From assembly GCA_005784505.1 (NCBI GenBank), contig VCAZ01000015.1:3073168-3137167 (forward strand): 64,000 nucleotides of DNA, in the 5' to 3' direction. The position numbers and the translations under genes were made by a program. This DNA is from Bagarius yarrelli (lineage: Eukaryota; Chordata; Actinopteri; Siluriformes; Sisoridae). Positions 1-11,589 of the stretch are shown piece by piece (within the stretch, counting starts at the first letter, position 1; each line of letters starts with the position of its first letter). The notes beneath the pieces were generated by a model, which did no database searches, had not been told where the DNA came from, and saw nothing but the letters and a program-made list of their open reading frames with translations.

Positions 1-1495
1 CAATGGTTTGTGGGTATGCCATCTGAGGCTGTCGTTAGTATAGATAATGAAAGGATGTATTTAAGGGTTCTGAAAGCTTATTTGGTTTGGCAAAGAGTTT
101 TCAGGTTTGAAAAAAACAAAACAGCACTATATAGACTTGGCACGAACTATACATATGTTGAAAACCCACTGATGCCAACACTGTCCAAACATGAAACATG
201 CTGGTGGTAGCATTATGTTATTGGAATGCTTTGCTTTTAAATGTAAAGGACTGCGAAAGGATTTACAGCAATATGAATGCAAGGCCACTTTAATCTGACT
301 TAACTCAGAGCTTCATATCCAGGACACTGTCTTAAAGCAGACTGCCAAAGCTATATTAAAGCGATAACAACTGTGTACAAATGTTTCCATGATACTAAGA
401 CATCAATCTGATTGAAGATCTGTAGCAGGAATTCACCAGCAGTCTCTATTCAATATGACAGCTTGAACAACAGTAATAGAGAAAAAAATTACAAAATCTT
501 TACAGTGTGAACCACTTTTGGATAGCCAAACAGAGGCTCTTGTTCAGTTGTTCTAAGGAACCTTTTATGATGCATCACAGTGAATGAGTGTCTTCTGACA
601 GACAGAAAAAAAATAAACTTGGCACAGTTTCATAACAACGTGTGTGAGAAAATCTGCAATTAAGATGCCTGCTCTAAAGCCACAATCTATAAGTCCAGCT
701 TCCTATAGCTTTTTGCTGTCTTTCAAGGTAAATCATATTATAGAGTAATCACCACCACACTGACAGGGAAGTAGGGTTTCTTAGTCAACTGAGAAATTAG
801 AAAATGTATGCGTATTGAAATGTCTACAAATGGGCGCAATTTAAGATGGCAACATGACTTGAACATATAGTGTAGCACCACTGCTAGCCGTCAGCTCAGA
901 ATAAAATCATTCAGATTTTAAAATACCACCTCTATTATTGCCTGTTATTTATTATTTACATTTTTATCTTTAAATTATATTCATACTACAAACGACACCA
1001 ACAATTATGTGCTTGTCTCATTTTCTCTATTTAACATAATAATAATAACAGTCTACTTTTTGTTCCTCTGGTTTAAAGGGTACATTTTTACATTTGAGTT
1101 TATTTTACATTAAAGTCATGACGTGTTTGCACTCTGATTGCATTTACAAGCTCTCTATGCATATAATATTAGTCTATATTGTTATACCTTACACAAAAAT
1201 GTTGGGTTGGTCATTTTAAGTATGTATAAAATGTATAATGTAAATATAATCTGTGACATTCAAAACCACTACAAAGTATCAAATATAGCATAAGAGTTAT
1301 GTAACTAGGATCTGAATCTGTCTGACCCTATGCTGTGTATGTTTTTTAGATGGTCTTGTGGTTTGTGTACTGCTCAGAGTTTGATTGGAAAACCTCCTGT
1401 GGTCAGATCTCTCAGGTAGTTAATAGCTCAGTCAGCTGGAGACCCTGCACCTAAAGCTCTTCCAAACAAGGGTGTGAATAGAGTTAAAGAACACT
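1..1495. other. No gene recognised
   Basis: AT-rich DNA with only short chance open frames (the longest, at 10-210, is 66 codons and resembles nothing I know). I see no splice-flanked exon, RNA gene or repeat with clear boundaries here. Confidence 0.6.
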
Positions 1496-1499
1496 TTAC

Positions 1500-1925
1500 C
1501 CCAGCTAACAAATTCATGTGTTTGGTCAAATGTCCTGTTTTGGGTTCAGGAATTAGATTTAAAATGATTTAAAAACATGAAAATGTCCAGTTTGCTTAAC
1601 GCTGGTAAAAAAAATTTTCCTGTAAAAATTTTCAGAACATTCTGAGAGTAGAAATGACATTAGAAGGATGTTTCTGAGAACATTCTCTCAATATCACATG
1701 AACAAACATTAACTATTAATAACTTTAAGTAAGAATGACATCATTAGGACATTCTGAGAATGTTGTTTTAAGAGCATTTTGTCTCAACATCACAAAAACC
1801 TATATTAATTAGAAATAACAATATGAGAACGTTCCATGAACGTTATTTTAGAAACCTTTTCTCCTAACATTTAAATAACTTTTAAGAGAAAAGTTAGTTA
1901 GAGAAAGTTCCCTGTTACCTAGGAA
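1500..1925. repeat. Degenerate teleost 'AACATTCTGAGAA' repeat
   Basis: About 425 bp built from diverged copies of an inverted-repeat-like motif (AACATTCTGAGAG near 1636, GAACATTCTCTC near 1679, ACATTCTGAGAATG near 1749, GAACGTTCCATGAACGTT near 1827). Elements rich in AACGTTCTGAGAACGTT-type motifs are common in teleost genomes, so I read this as an old copy of such a non-autonomous repeat. The class (DNA transposon or satellite) cannot be told from one decayed copy. Boundaries are approximate. Confidence 0.55.
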
Positions 1926-1929
1926 ATGT

Positions 1930-3225
1930 AAACGCTTTGGACATTTTTTTTCTTGTCCTTCAAGATATTAATTGTTTGCAAAAAATCTGTCATCGTTCTT
2001 GCATTTTCATTTTCGAGAGTGACCAGTGAATTGATTGACCGCAAATAGCCTTTCACCCAAAGGTCAATGGGAGCAATTTTCCTTATTCACTTAAAGACCA
2101 ACTGCTTGACCTAGGCACTCGTTGTAAATTTCAGGTTCAACTTCCAATTAAACGTTGCAGGATTTTATTAATAAAAGCTGTTTGTTGTTCTGTTGACTCG
2201 TTGTGTGGGTGTATGTGTGTGTGAGAATATATAAGTGTATATTCCAGTCAATTATTTACTGTATTTTTTGAAAGGAAGGTTCTCTGTTATCTTAATGCCA
2301 AAGGTAATAAATAACAATTATTAATAATAATTGTTATTGTAGGAATAATCTTCATATCTAGGGAAATCTAGCTCATCAAAATTTTAACCAAGGTTCATGT
2401 TTTGACAAAATTAGGTATACTATTTTTGTCTTTTTGTAAAAAATCTATTAGCCTTTCATTTAAAATGTTTTTTTTTTGTGTTGGTTTTTCAGTTTTGATT
2501 AAGGGTTTGGTGTTGAATGAAGTTGCTGTAATAGACATTCCAAAATCTGGACATCAGACTGTTATTCTTAAAAATGCACAAACAAAAGTGCAGTTGTGAT
2601 GTTTGTGTGTCTGGTGAGCACAAACGAAGGCATACTATATAGCGGTTACTGAGGTTTTAACACAGGGTTAATAACTTACTGCACTTCAATGTACACCTGA
2701 AACAAATTTCATTTTGAGTATATTGTGAAATATTCATCCTTCCGATTCAATGTCACTGCCAGACTGAGCGTGATCCATTACCCCAATAATCTCTGGCCAC
2801 TCTTTGTCACCTTCCTCTGATGTATGACAAAAAAAGGGACTGCGACACAGCATAGCAAAATATATCAGTAACAATCAATTACTTTACATCTACAAATCGA
2901 CATGTATGGCTGATGGATTTAAGTGTAAGAAACATCTGCCTGGATTGGTCAGTTGGTCAAGTCTCAAATTCAACTGAGACCAAAATGACTGGTGGAGAAA
3001 TAAACTTAAAAATCCTCCGGTTTTCTAAATTCAATTTACAGAATAGATAAACAAATAATAGCAGACCAAACAGACAGTAATAATAGATAAGGGGCAAAAA
3101 GCAGCAGCTGTGATGGATGGGGCAATACCGAGTGAGGGTGAGATCAGAAACAAAAGAAAATGAGATACTGAAGGAGGAATTAGAGAACATGTGGACAGCT
3201 AAAGCTAAGGTTGTTTTAGTTGTTA
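1930..3225. other. No gene recognised
   Basis: AT-rich sequence without a convincing gene or repeat. The open frame at 2957-3364 on the minus strand is a chance frame running through the GATA microsatellite. Confidence 0.6.
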
Positions 3226-3228
3226 TTG

Positions 3229-3262
<34 letters not shown>
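3229..3262. repeat. (GATA)8 microsatellite
   Basis: Uninterrupted GATA tetranucleotide repeat of about 8.5 units. Likely length-polymorphic. Confidence 0.97.
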
Positions 3263-3264
3263 CC

Positions 3265-4457
3265 ATGTAATCTCTTTTAAATAAGTAACAGTGTAAAGGA
3301 TCAGCGTTGTAGTTACCTTGGGTGTCAATAGGGGACACTGTTTGCTTTCACTGTTCTTTTTCATGTCAGGTCAGTGTCAGTGTCTGTGATCTTGTTGAGA
3401 TAGAAGGTCTTATCCTAATCAGCCAGCTAGGAAAAGTAGTCCATTATTTTTTCTTTCAGCTTGAAAAGCAAGAGCACTATTGTTCTGTGAATGGAGGCAT
3501 GTACACATAGAAATCAAATCACTCGAATTTCTTGCATTGGCTTACACCAACTGTGGTGTACAGTTACTGAGTGTAGCTGTGATGTACAATATTTTGCCTC
3601 CATACCCACTAATTAAATAATAAAACTGCTGACACATATTACACAAATTCTCGATTTAAATAATATGATTAAACACACTGTTAGTATATCCTTCTGCGAG
3701 ATGAGAAATCCGAATCTACAGTATTTACGGATTTGAATCGCTCACTGAACGGATTTCAGGAGTCAGTTGAGTTACTTAAGTCAGAGAGTCTGATTGCTTT
3801 TGTCTTGGTCTTTCCACTAGAGGGCACTCAACAAATCCCTAGAATCCTTAGCATCCTTAGACTTGAATGCCAAACACTGATCCAGCTAGTTTGCTACAAG
3901 TCAGATCAACAGAATGGCACACTTCAAATGAATCAGTGCCTGCTTTTTGAGTATTTTATGTTTAAGTTTTAGTCAGCTTCTTTTCCCCACAGTTACCAGC
4001 TTAGAACAATTGAATGAGGCAATTTTTAGTTTGTATTTATTTATGTCATTGCAAGATAACACAGGATTTAACTGATTCAGGTAAATAAACAGATCATGTT
4101 ATTTGACCCAGATAAATATAGATTTGCTCATTTATATATTAAAAAGACATCAACACACAATATCACACACATACTTTACATCCCCTGACCCTGATGTTCA
4201 AAACTCTGTGTATTCACAGACCTTCGTCTTCAAAAAAGTATCTAAAGATGCAGCTGAACAAGAATTTCTATATACGCTATAGAACCAACTTCACAGCTCT
4301 TTTTGCGCATTGTAAATGCTTCTCATAAAACACATGCACACGTATATGCAAGCAAATTATATCCTTCTTTTTTCTCATTAGTTCTTATTAAATATCTTTT
4401 CCATCACTATGTGTCTCATACTGGTACTCTAATTTTTACTTTCCACACTCTACTCAG

Positions 4458-4460
<3 letters not shown>
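3265..4460. other. No gene recognised
   Basis: Only short chance open frames. The longest, at 3733-3972 on the plus strand, has no recognisable domain. Confidence 0.6.

Positions 4461-4495
<35 letters not shown>
4461..4495. repeat. (TG)17 microsatellite
   Basis: Perfect TG dinucleotide tract, followed by a short GCGCGCG-like alternating stretch; both are potential Z-DNA formers. The open frame at 4303-4590 is an artefact of reading through this tract. Confidence 0.97.
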
Positions 4496-4499
<4 letters not shown>

Positions 4500-5020
4500 G
4501 CGCGATCCACCACTGACTGTACATTATTTAGCATGTTGTATCTTACATAAATATTCTCTCTCCAGCTGTTTCACACATTGCACAGTATAGATTTAATTAT
4601 CTGCCAAACAAGTAAAGTAACAAAAACTCTAAAAATACACGTATTTCGTATTGCAGCTACTGTAGATTAGACCTGGGGTTAAATTGGGATGGTGGTGGTG
4701 GTGGGGGTTCTATAGAGTCAGGCTTTGCAACTTGGGAGATCTTCCAGTGTGTTTCAGCATTCCGTTTAAAAGCCAGCATCTCTGATGATATGAGGGTGCA
4801 TATGTGTATACAGGATGGGCTTGCATATTTTGGAAGACATTATTAATGCTAAAGGTATATAAAGGTTTTAGACAACATCTGCTCCTCTCCAGATGATGTC
4901 TATTCCAGGGTAGACCTTGTGTATTTCAGCAGAACAATGCAAAATCATTCAATTGACCTGGAGTGCACATATAGTTTCACGTTTAGAGAACATTTGGCAC
5001 ATCATTAAAACAAACAATAC

Positions 5021-5057
5021 ATGAACTTCTCAGTAGCCGATGAACTTCTCAGTAGCT
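5021..5057. repeat. 19-bp tandem duplication
   Basis: The 18-mer ATGAACTTCTCAGTAGCC/T occurs twice back to back with period 19; the copies differ only at the last base. A recent slippage or repair duplication. Confidence 0.9.
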
Positions 5058-5933
5058 AAAAACAAGTGTTAACACCAAAACTCCCGAAACTCATAACCAC
5101 GATGCCCAGATGTTTTTAAACTGTTTTAAAAGTAAGAGAAGATGTTACGGCCATGGTAATTTCAGCCATCGAGTTTGAAATAAGCTAATTTTGTGCATAA
5201 AATTGTAAAATCTCTCAGTGTAAGCATTTGTTATGTTGTATATGTACTATTGTGAAAAAAAATATTGTTTCATGTATTACAAATTTAAAAAATGTCCTAA
5301 CTTTTCCCGAATTTCCAGATTGTAAACAGTTTATTACAATATTTCATTTCTTATCAAAACCTTAAACTGCTGGGTAACACAAGTCGACGGGAGATATCAG
5401 CAGCATTTTCAAGAGTGAATTCAGGGTTACATTCACACAGCTGGATAAGACATTATTATTTCCAAGACGTTTCCGGCACATTGGAGATCTTTTTAATCTA
5501 ACATTAAGGTTAGAAAATGTTTTTGCAAAGGCAGATGGATTTTGTACAATTCTATCTTAGAAAAATACTGAGAATCGAGCAGCCTTGAAGGTCACAGACG
5601 CAATATGGTTATTCAAAGCTGCTGCAGTCCATGGAAAGTGTTCTTCTTTTACTTCCAGACCCCTTGTGGAGAATCACAACGAGCTCACTTCAAAGGACAC
5701 ATCTGCAATGAACAGAGCAGAATGGAAAGGCTGTGAAAGCAGTTGGCTTTTTGGATTGCTGTTTGATGTGGAGGACGGAGAAATGTTTGAGCCGACGTTC
5801 CTTTCTACTCCTTCTTCCTGTGGTTTGATTAAATGTTGCGCTCACATCATTCACAATTGATACATAATTATTTCTGCAGTCTCAACATTTTAAAGCATGC
5901 CTCTTTCACTTAAACATGATTACTGCTAAAATT

Positions 5934-5951
5934 TGTGTGTGTGTGTGTGTG
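5934..5951. repeat. (GT)9 short microsatellite
   Basis: Short perfect GT tract. Confidence 0.9.
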
Positions 5952-7125
5952 CAATTTAATATAGCTTTCTGCATTATTAAACTACAAAGAAAAAGTCCTA
6001 TTATCACTAAAATGATCTTTTAACTAATAAAGTTTGGTAAAAAAAAAAAACTAAACATAAGTCAAATAAGTCAAATAACTTAAATAAAAAGGTGGAAACC
6101 AATTTAACCAACTGGCAAAGGAAGGAAGGCTTGTGAACGCTTTTTCTTTACTGTTTTTTTCCCGATACTTTCCCGATGAATTTTTTGTCCTTTTTTGTTT
6201 TATGCAACAGAGCACAGATCATCAAGTTGCACTGCTTTGCTCAGCTGTCCATTCACAAACTATAAATAAATTAGCATAGCTAGCTATTACACCACAAAGT
6301 ATCGGTTAACTTGCTAGCTAGCCTAAGTAATCTAGCACAGAAATATTTGCTTCATTTACAGGTGACATAAAAAGGTTTTGCTAATAATCTATAGTAGTTA
6401 TAGCATTTCGGTCTTGCTTATTTATTTTGGGCAATGTAGCTCAGCAACATTCTATTAGACTTTTGGTGTATCAGGTTCAGTAAGGCTGTACCAAAAGAAT
6501 TGACACAGATCTAGGATTGAAGTTATTTATGATCATTTGACATGCCCCTGGACCAAGTTGTGTTCATTTGTCGAGTGCATTAATTAGCTGCTTTTTCCAA
6601 AAAAAGATATGAAGCCCAGGAACTTTGTCTATTGTCTTAGCCGCTATTGGCTGACTTTCTAAAATAAGAGAGATGTCATGCTCTATATTGATTTGAAGAC
6701 ACAAGGAAATGACTACCTTAATGGAAAATACAGGGGTTCTGTCAATACATGGTGTTGGAGTGTCAACCTTTAAATTGCTGCTGGAGCCGATACATAAAGA
6801 AAGTGTGTCATTTAAACTGTGAGATAACCAGAAGGCTGGAGGCTGCATGCAATTAGGCTCCTAAAAAAGAGAACCTTTTTCTTTATTACAGACAAAGAAA
6901 AGATTCAAAATGAAAATTTGCAACTTGGGTGGACATTTGCAGCCAAGATGTGAAACATTTTTTTAAACCAAACTTAAAGTTAAAATCTCACAGGTATGTC
7001 TGCTGTTTTCTAAAGGGTATGTTTTAATAGTGTTGTTAAACCTACACAGTGCACTATGTGGACAGTACTATTTAGAAGATATACTCTAATAATTAATTTG
7101 TACATATACAGTAGATATTTAATAA

Positions 7126-7243
7126 TTGGTAGCACAGCAGTCAAGCTGTTGGGCTGCTAATTGGATGATCGGGGTTGGTTTTTCAGCACCACCAAGTTGC
7201 CACTGTTGGGACCCTGAGCAAGGCTTTTAACCCCTTTTAAAAG
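7126..7243 (+). mobile_element. tRNA-derived SINE fragment (family A)
   Basis: Head: GGTAGCACAGCAGTCAAG, then 'TTGGGCTGCTAATTGG', a decayed B box, then CCACTGTTGGGACCCTGAGC and 'AAGGCTTTTAACC'. This head-plus-body layout (tRNA-like region followed by 'gccactgttgggcccttgagcaaggc') is a SINE family I associate with ostariophysan fish; it recurs throughout this window. The copy is 3'-truncated and diverged. It is not a tRNA gene, because no acceptor stem or cloverleaf can be drawn. Confidence 0.7.
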
Positions 7244-7344
7244 AAATTAAACTTCATTAGTGAGTTGTATGAAGAAGCTAAAATTTAAACACTTGATACT
7301 TAATTTGTAAACAGTTTCTTTCCAAAAACACCTAACATATTCAG

Positions 7345-7655
7345 CTGTGCTACTTCCAGCTCTGCCACCACAAAAATGCACAATAAGCTGATCCCTGATG
7401 CAGTCCCACCTCCACTTTGAACTCTCCTGTCTGACCTACTGCACACCTCACCACTGTCCTGCTTCCCTCATACATATCCTGCACCACCCTGATATACTCC
7501 TCTTTCTGGGCATAAAGCAATATTGCTGCATACAAATATATACTACCCTCTGTAACCTAGTTTCCACTACTCTTTTCCATACCTTCATTGTATGACTTTA
7601 TGCCTCTGTACTTGTTGCAACTCTGCACATCAACCTTGTTCATAAAGATTGTTTC
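7345..7655 (-). mobile_element. RTE-clade LINE, reverse-transcriptase fragment with internal deletion
   Basis: Read on the minus strand, the segment gives 'CNKYRGIKS' and then 'QQYCFMPRK', followed almost at once by 'EEYIRVVQDMYEG', 'VRCAVGQTGEFKVEVGLHQGS' split across codons 7350-7535, and a short tail. In RTE-clade LINEs these are consecutive RT landmarks: the YRGI block, the Q.GF.P block, and the V.QDMY...F.V..GLHQGS block. The stretch between 'FMPRK' and 'EEYIRV', which would hold the catalytic-core segment, is missing, so an internal deletion is inferred. Stops and frameshifts show that the copy is dead. The endonuclease part of what is probably the same element lies upstream on the minus strand at 8385-9035. 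Confidence 0.82.
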
Positions 7656-7749
7656 TCTTTAAAGCCATCCTAACTTCATATGAACTAATCTTTTGAACTT
7701 TCTGCTCCCCTTTTGTACATTTTATATGCATGCATTTAATGTAGTCTGG

Positions 7750-7910
7750 GGGTAGTGGTGGCTTTGTGTGGGTTCCAACGTCAACGTGTGTGGGATTAAC
7801 CAACCTGAAGATCCCAATTGTGGGTTCAATTCAACATGCTGGGCTCACCAAAGTCAACCACTAATGCCAAAGTGGGCTCAAGTTGCTGTAAAAGGCCCTG
7901 CAAAGGCCAA
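7750..7910 (+). mobile_element. Degenerate SINE-like copy inside the LINE interval
   Basis: 'GGTAGTGGTGGCTTTGTG' head, a B-box-like GGGTTCAATTC at about 7822, then a decayed 'caccaagt...gccaaagtgggctcaagttgctg' body that aligns loosely with family A SINEs. It lies between the RT and endonuclease parts of the RTE LINE, suggesting insertion into that element. Identity is inferred from a weak match. Confidence 0.4.
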
Positions 7911-8384
7911 AATGTACTAATTTTTCCTTATACATTTTTTTTCTTTTGTAAGGAAATAGTGCCAAATGCCAAAAAGGACTTTTTGCCAATTGCCATTAAA
8001 ATAAAAGTGTCCACTAATGTGTTCATTTTTCTTATTACATTTTTTTCTTCAAATAAATATGTCCATGTGTTCAGTTTGTTGTGTAATTTTTTTATATTAA
8101 AGAAAATAAATAATGAAAGCATAATATAATGTTGGTGCATGCAAACGTTTCTTCTGCCTTAACTTTATTAATAATTGATTGATTTTGATTTTTAAGGATT
8201 TTTGAATTTGTTTTTGATTCTCTACTAATATATATATTTTTACTTTCTCTCCTTTTTCTCCTTTTGTTGGTATGTAACTGCAGTTAAGTTTAAGAGCTCA
8301 GATGCTGCTCATCAGTCCTCATCGGTCATCCCTCGCTCTTGCTTAAGCTAGTTGCAATCACCACTTCATAAAGGTGCTAAACTG

Positions 8385-9035
8385 CTGCTAATCCATGTAT
8401 TCCTGCCTACTGTCCTTAGTCCTTTCCATGTCCCACTTCTTCTTGGCTAACCTCTTCCTCTGTATCTTGAACTTCCTCATTTTACCACCAAGTGTCCTTT
8501 CCTCGTTCTTTCCTTCTTCTTTCCTCCTTCCATATGACACACCCAGCACCTTTCTTCCTGTCACCCTGATCACTTCTGCTGTAATTTGCCATTCATCTAG
8601 AAACACTAGCTGAGCGCCAAGAGCCTGTTTCAACTCCTGTCTAAATTCTTCACATTCTTTTTAGCTTCCACCAGTTGGTTTTCTTCTCTACCTTTCTTCT
8701 TTACCAATATCTTCATCCTACACAACACTATTCTATGCTATCTGGCTACACTCTCTCCCACCACAACTTTACAGTCACTAATCTCTTTCAAATTGCTTTG
8801 TCTACATAAAATGTAATCTACCTGTGTTCTCCAACCTCCACTCTTATAAGTCACTATATGCTCCTCTCTCTTCTGGAAAAAAAGTACTTACAACAGCCAT
8901 CTCCATCCTTTTAGCAAAGTCTACTATCATCTGTCCTTGACTGACCCTTTCCCTGCCTCCAAACCTGCTCAACACTTTCTCATCAGCTCTGTTCCGCTTA
9001 CCAAATTGTCTATTAAAGTTGCGCCTAACACTAAC
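8385..9035 (-). mobile_element. RTE-clade LINE, endonuclease-to-linker fragment
   Basis: On the minus strand the translation runs 'FGKRNRADEKVLSRFGG', 'MIVDFAKRMEMAVVSTFF', 'VTYKSGGWRTQVDYILCRQ', 'ISDCKVVVGESVAR', then a TAG stop immediately before HRIVLCRMK. It continues in the open frame 8388-8633 with a basic linker ending 'KKKWDMERTKDSRQEYMD'. The T.SGG..T.VDYIL block and the closing His of the apurinic-like endonuclease are hallmarks of RTE-type LINEs. A frameshift in a T-run near 8880 and the stop near the catalytic His show decay. The order endonuclease then RT (7345-7655) is right for one minus-strand element broken by deletion and later insertions. Confidence 0.85.
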
Positions 9036-9780
9036 AATCTATTTATCCAGGCTTGGCACTGGCACCGAAGTCACTGGCTTGTGACCCCTGTGGCTAGATT
9101 AGCCAATGTATAAACAGTTGTATAATAATCAAACCTTTAAGAAAGTTTAAAAATAATTTATTTAAACAGTTCTTAAACAGCCCTATTTATTGTATGCTTC
9201 ATGCTGGAAAGTTGATCTATGCCTGTTTGTGACAATGAAATTGCTTGATTTTTGGATTTGTTTGGCTTCTTATCTTTATTTGCATTTCTATAACTAAAAA
9301 TATGTCAAAAGTCAGTTACCAAAAAATTTATCCGCCTTACTTCAATTCACTTGAACTATCTTTCAACATATTAATGCTTCAGATTGAAATGGATTATTTA
9401 TTACAATGTGATGAAGGTCAGAGGTCAAATCATAATGGTTCACCATTTGGTACAACCTTATATCAGTGGAACATAACTGGAGTCTCTTCTGAATGATCTG
9501 ATTGTGGACGAACCTGTGGTAAAGAAAACACACTGATGGAGCTGTAGTGCTATTGCTCTTCAATGTCACATGGTTTAACTTCATTTTCCTTTGCCTTAGT
9601 AAGAGCAATCAGACAACAAGGCGCTCATGTGAACCGGTCACAAAATCATGTGTAGTGCCATCATATCGGATTACATTTATTAAAGAAAGGTCATGATACA
9701 AGGTCTGCATGTGCATTTTAAAATCCCTAATACCACAATGCTGTTAAATGCTCTACTCTGGTGAGAAAATGTTAATTGAT
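9036..9780. other. No gene recognised
   Basis: A GC-richer stretch at about 9045-9108 abuts the LINE and may be part of it. Beyond that only AT-rich sequence with short chance frames. Confidence 0.5.
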
Positions 9781-10200
9781 AATTATGATCGTTTCCACTC
9801 CATGGTTATTTTATTTCACATGCATATATTATTTTTCATCATAATATATCCATACATGACATTTTTTTATAGATTTCTTCAATGATTCATTGATGTTTAT
9901 GAGATTTATTCATTCCACACCATTTATTTATTTCAATTTTTATTCACGTGATTTATTACTTATTACCTAGGATTTTATCATATACAAGTTTTTTTCCACA
10001 TTATTTTTCACATTTTTCACTCCCATTATATATTCATTTTAAATAATAAATTTTTTCCACATTTTCTCCAAATTATTATTAGAATTTTATAGGTGATGTT
10101 CATACTTTATTTATTTTCACTGAATTCATTTTTCAACTCGATTTATTGATTTTCCTGTGATTTTTGTTTACATAAATTTGTTTCTCATAATAATACCGTG
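9780..10200. repeat. AT-rich degenerate array with 'TTTTTCACATT' motifs
   Basis: Repeated variants of 'tttattcattccaca', 'ttttcacatttttcac', 'ttccacattttctcc' and 'cacgtgatttatt' over about 400 bp. It resembles a decayed tandem or palindrome-rich AT repeat. No exact unit can be defined, so it is recorded as low-complexity repeat DNA. Confidence 0.45.
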
Positions 10201-10429
10201 ATAATATTGTGTTTTACTCAGATCATCACAAATACTCATATTACCAAAAGCGCATAGGATGTTATGTGAAACACCTGTGATTTTTCCATTTGTATTACTT
10301 TATTCAGTGCCAGAGTGTTACCTATAGCCTACCTGACAGGATAGGAACATAATAAAGCTGTAAGTACTAATCTGTCAGACAGAAAACCTGTCAGGTGTAG
10401 TAGAGTTAAAAACCCAGAGAGGACGAGAT

Positions 10430-10790
10430 GAGAATCAGAGAAATGGATTGAGTGGAGAGTCACTCTTAATCCCTTTTGTCAGTAGTGCTGGAGCTGAGAC
10501 TTACAGATTCCTGTTATTATATCTTCAAACATGTCAGGACAGAGAGGACAATTGAAGACATTATTCCCTTTTAGTGTTCTTTCCTCACCAACAGCATGTC
10601 TTATTCAGGGCAAAGATGTGATAGCAGCACCACACAGACACATAAAGATTCTCAACTGGGAAAGAAGAGGCTAATTATTATAGCAGATTAAGTGTTTTAG
10701 GGTAAATTGCCAGGCTGTGTTGGCTGATAAGACTATGATCGAAAGCCGTTTGGGAAAATCCGGTTTCATTTTGATCGTTTGTGTGAAATG
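10430..10790. other. Conserved-looking non-coding stretch
   Basis: Balanced-composition sequence without stop-free frames or repeat motifs, unlike its AT-rich flanks. It contains homeodomain-type CTAATTATTATAGC near 10670. I infer a possible conserved non-coding element from texture only; there is no alignment to support it. Confidence 0.25.
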
Positions 10791-10951
10791 TAAAGTGCTT
10801 CGTATTGGCACCAGTGTTTAATCCATTTCTCTTTTGTTTAAAGTAACATTTAACTTAGTGAGACAACAACTACCAGCTAATCCTACCATACTTGTGAAAA
10901 ATAATAATGGTGCTGAGGGTGTTGCAACGACCCCTGCAGACATCCAGGAAA

Positions 10952-11380
10952 TTTAAAGGAATAATTTACCCCAAAAAAGAAAATTCTGTAAATAAACTAC
11001 CAACCCTTGTTTTACCGCGAATTTGTAAGATCTTCTTTTAGCACACAATTCAAGATATTTCTGATGAAATATGAAGGCTTTCCTTTCCTCCCATAGACAG
11101 CAAGGTAAGTACCACATTTGAGGCCCAGAAAAGTAACAGGATGATCAGCAATGTAGTACATGTGACATCTGTAATTCAACTGTAATATTATGAAGCTGTG
11201 AATGTACTTTTTTGCATGAAGGACACAGAATTAACGAATTCATTCCACATTTTGTCTCTATTGCATCTTCTTTAATTTTTTATGGCAGTTGGCAAACCTA
11301 TGTTTGGTGCATATATATCGCCACCCAATGGGGTGGTGTTCGAAGCATTGATGTTGAGGGTAACAAAGTAAAGCTATCGA
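10952..11380. mobile_element. Old non-autonomous DNA-transposon-like repeat
   Basis: Begins with TTTAAAGGAATAATTTACCC, the kind of terminal sequence ('taaagg.atagtt.accc') that opens a very common teleost non-autonomous element. The body ('ccatagacagcaaggtaag', 'ggcccagaaaagtaacagg', 'catgtgacatctgtaattca', 'atgaagctgtgaatgta') is the landmark order I know from that repeat. The tail reaches a 'catatatatcgccaccc' block near 11310. The matching right-hand terminus is not found, so the copy is truncated. Confidence 0.6.
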
Positions 11381-11404
11381 AATAAACACTTTAACACTAT
11401 TTTA

Positions 11405-11585
11405 GGGTGTGTTCACAGTTGTCACGGTTTGTTAGATTGAAACAAACTATAGTGTGATTGTTCTATTAGTACGCTTCATTTGAGTAAGTATGAACGCAGA
11501 CATCTGAACCCTGGTGCACATCAAACAAACGGGACAAGACCCTTCTTTTTAGTGAACTGAGTTCCAAACGAACTCATTTAAAAGG
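11405..11585. mobile_element. Teleost 'GGGTGTGTTCACA' repeat
   Basis: Starts GGGTGTGTTCACAGTTGTC, continues with 'gattgttctattagtacg', 'gagtaagtatgaacgcagac', 'gaaccctggtgcacatcaaa', and ends near 'ttccaaacgaactcatt'. This order of blocks is a widespread teleost interspersed repeat, probably a non-autonomous DNA transposon. The copy is diverged and lies directly after another repeat. Confidence 0.6.
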
Positions 11586-11589
11586 ACAA

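Larger units (their letters stand above)
4500..7120. other. No gene recognised
   Basis: No gene or repeat with clear identity apart from a 19-bp tandem duplication at 5021-5057 and a short (GT)9 at 5934-5951, listed separately. The open frames at 5585-5860 (plus) and 6564-6848 (minus) have no domain I recognise. Confidence 0.55.

Noticed and set aside
2957..3364. 135-codon minus-strand open frame with IYLS repeats
   Set aside because: The repeat part is translation of the GATA microsatellite; no recognisable protein.
8395..8613. 72-codon plus-strand frame
   Set aside because: Antisense of the RTE LINE linker region.
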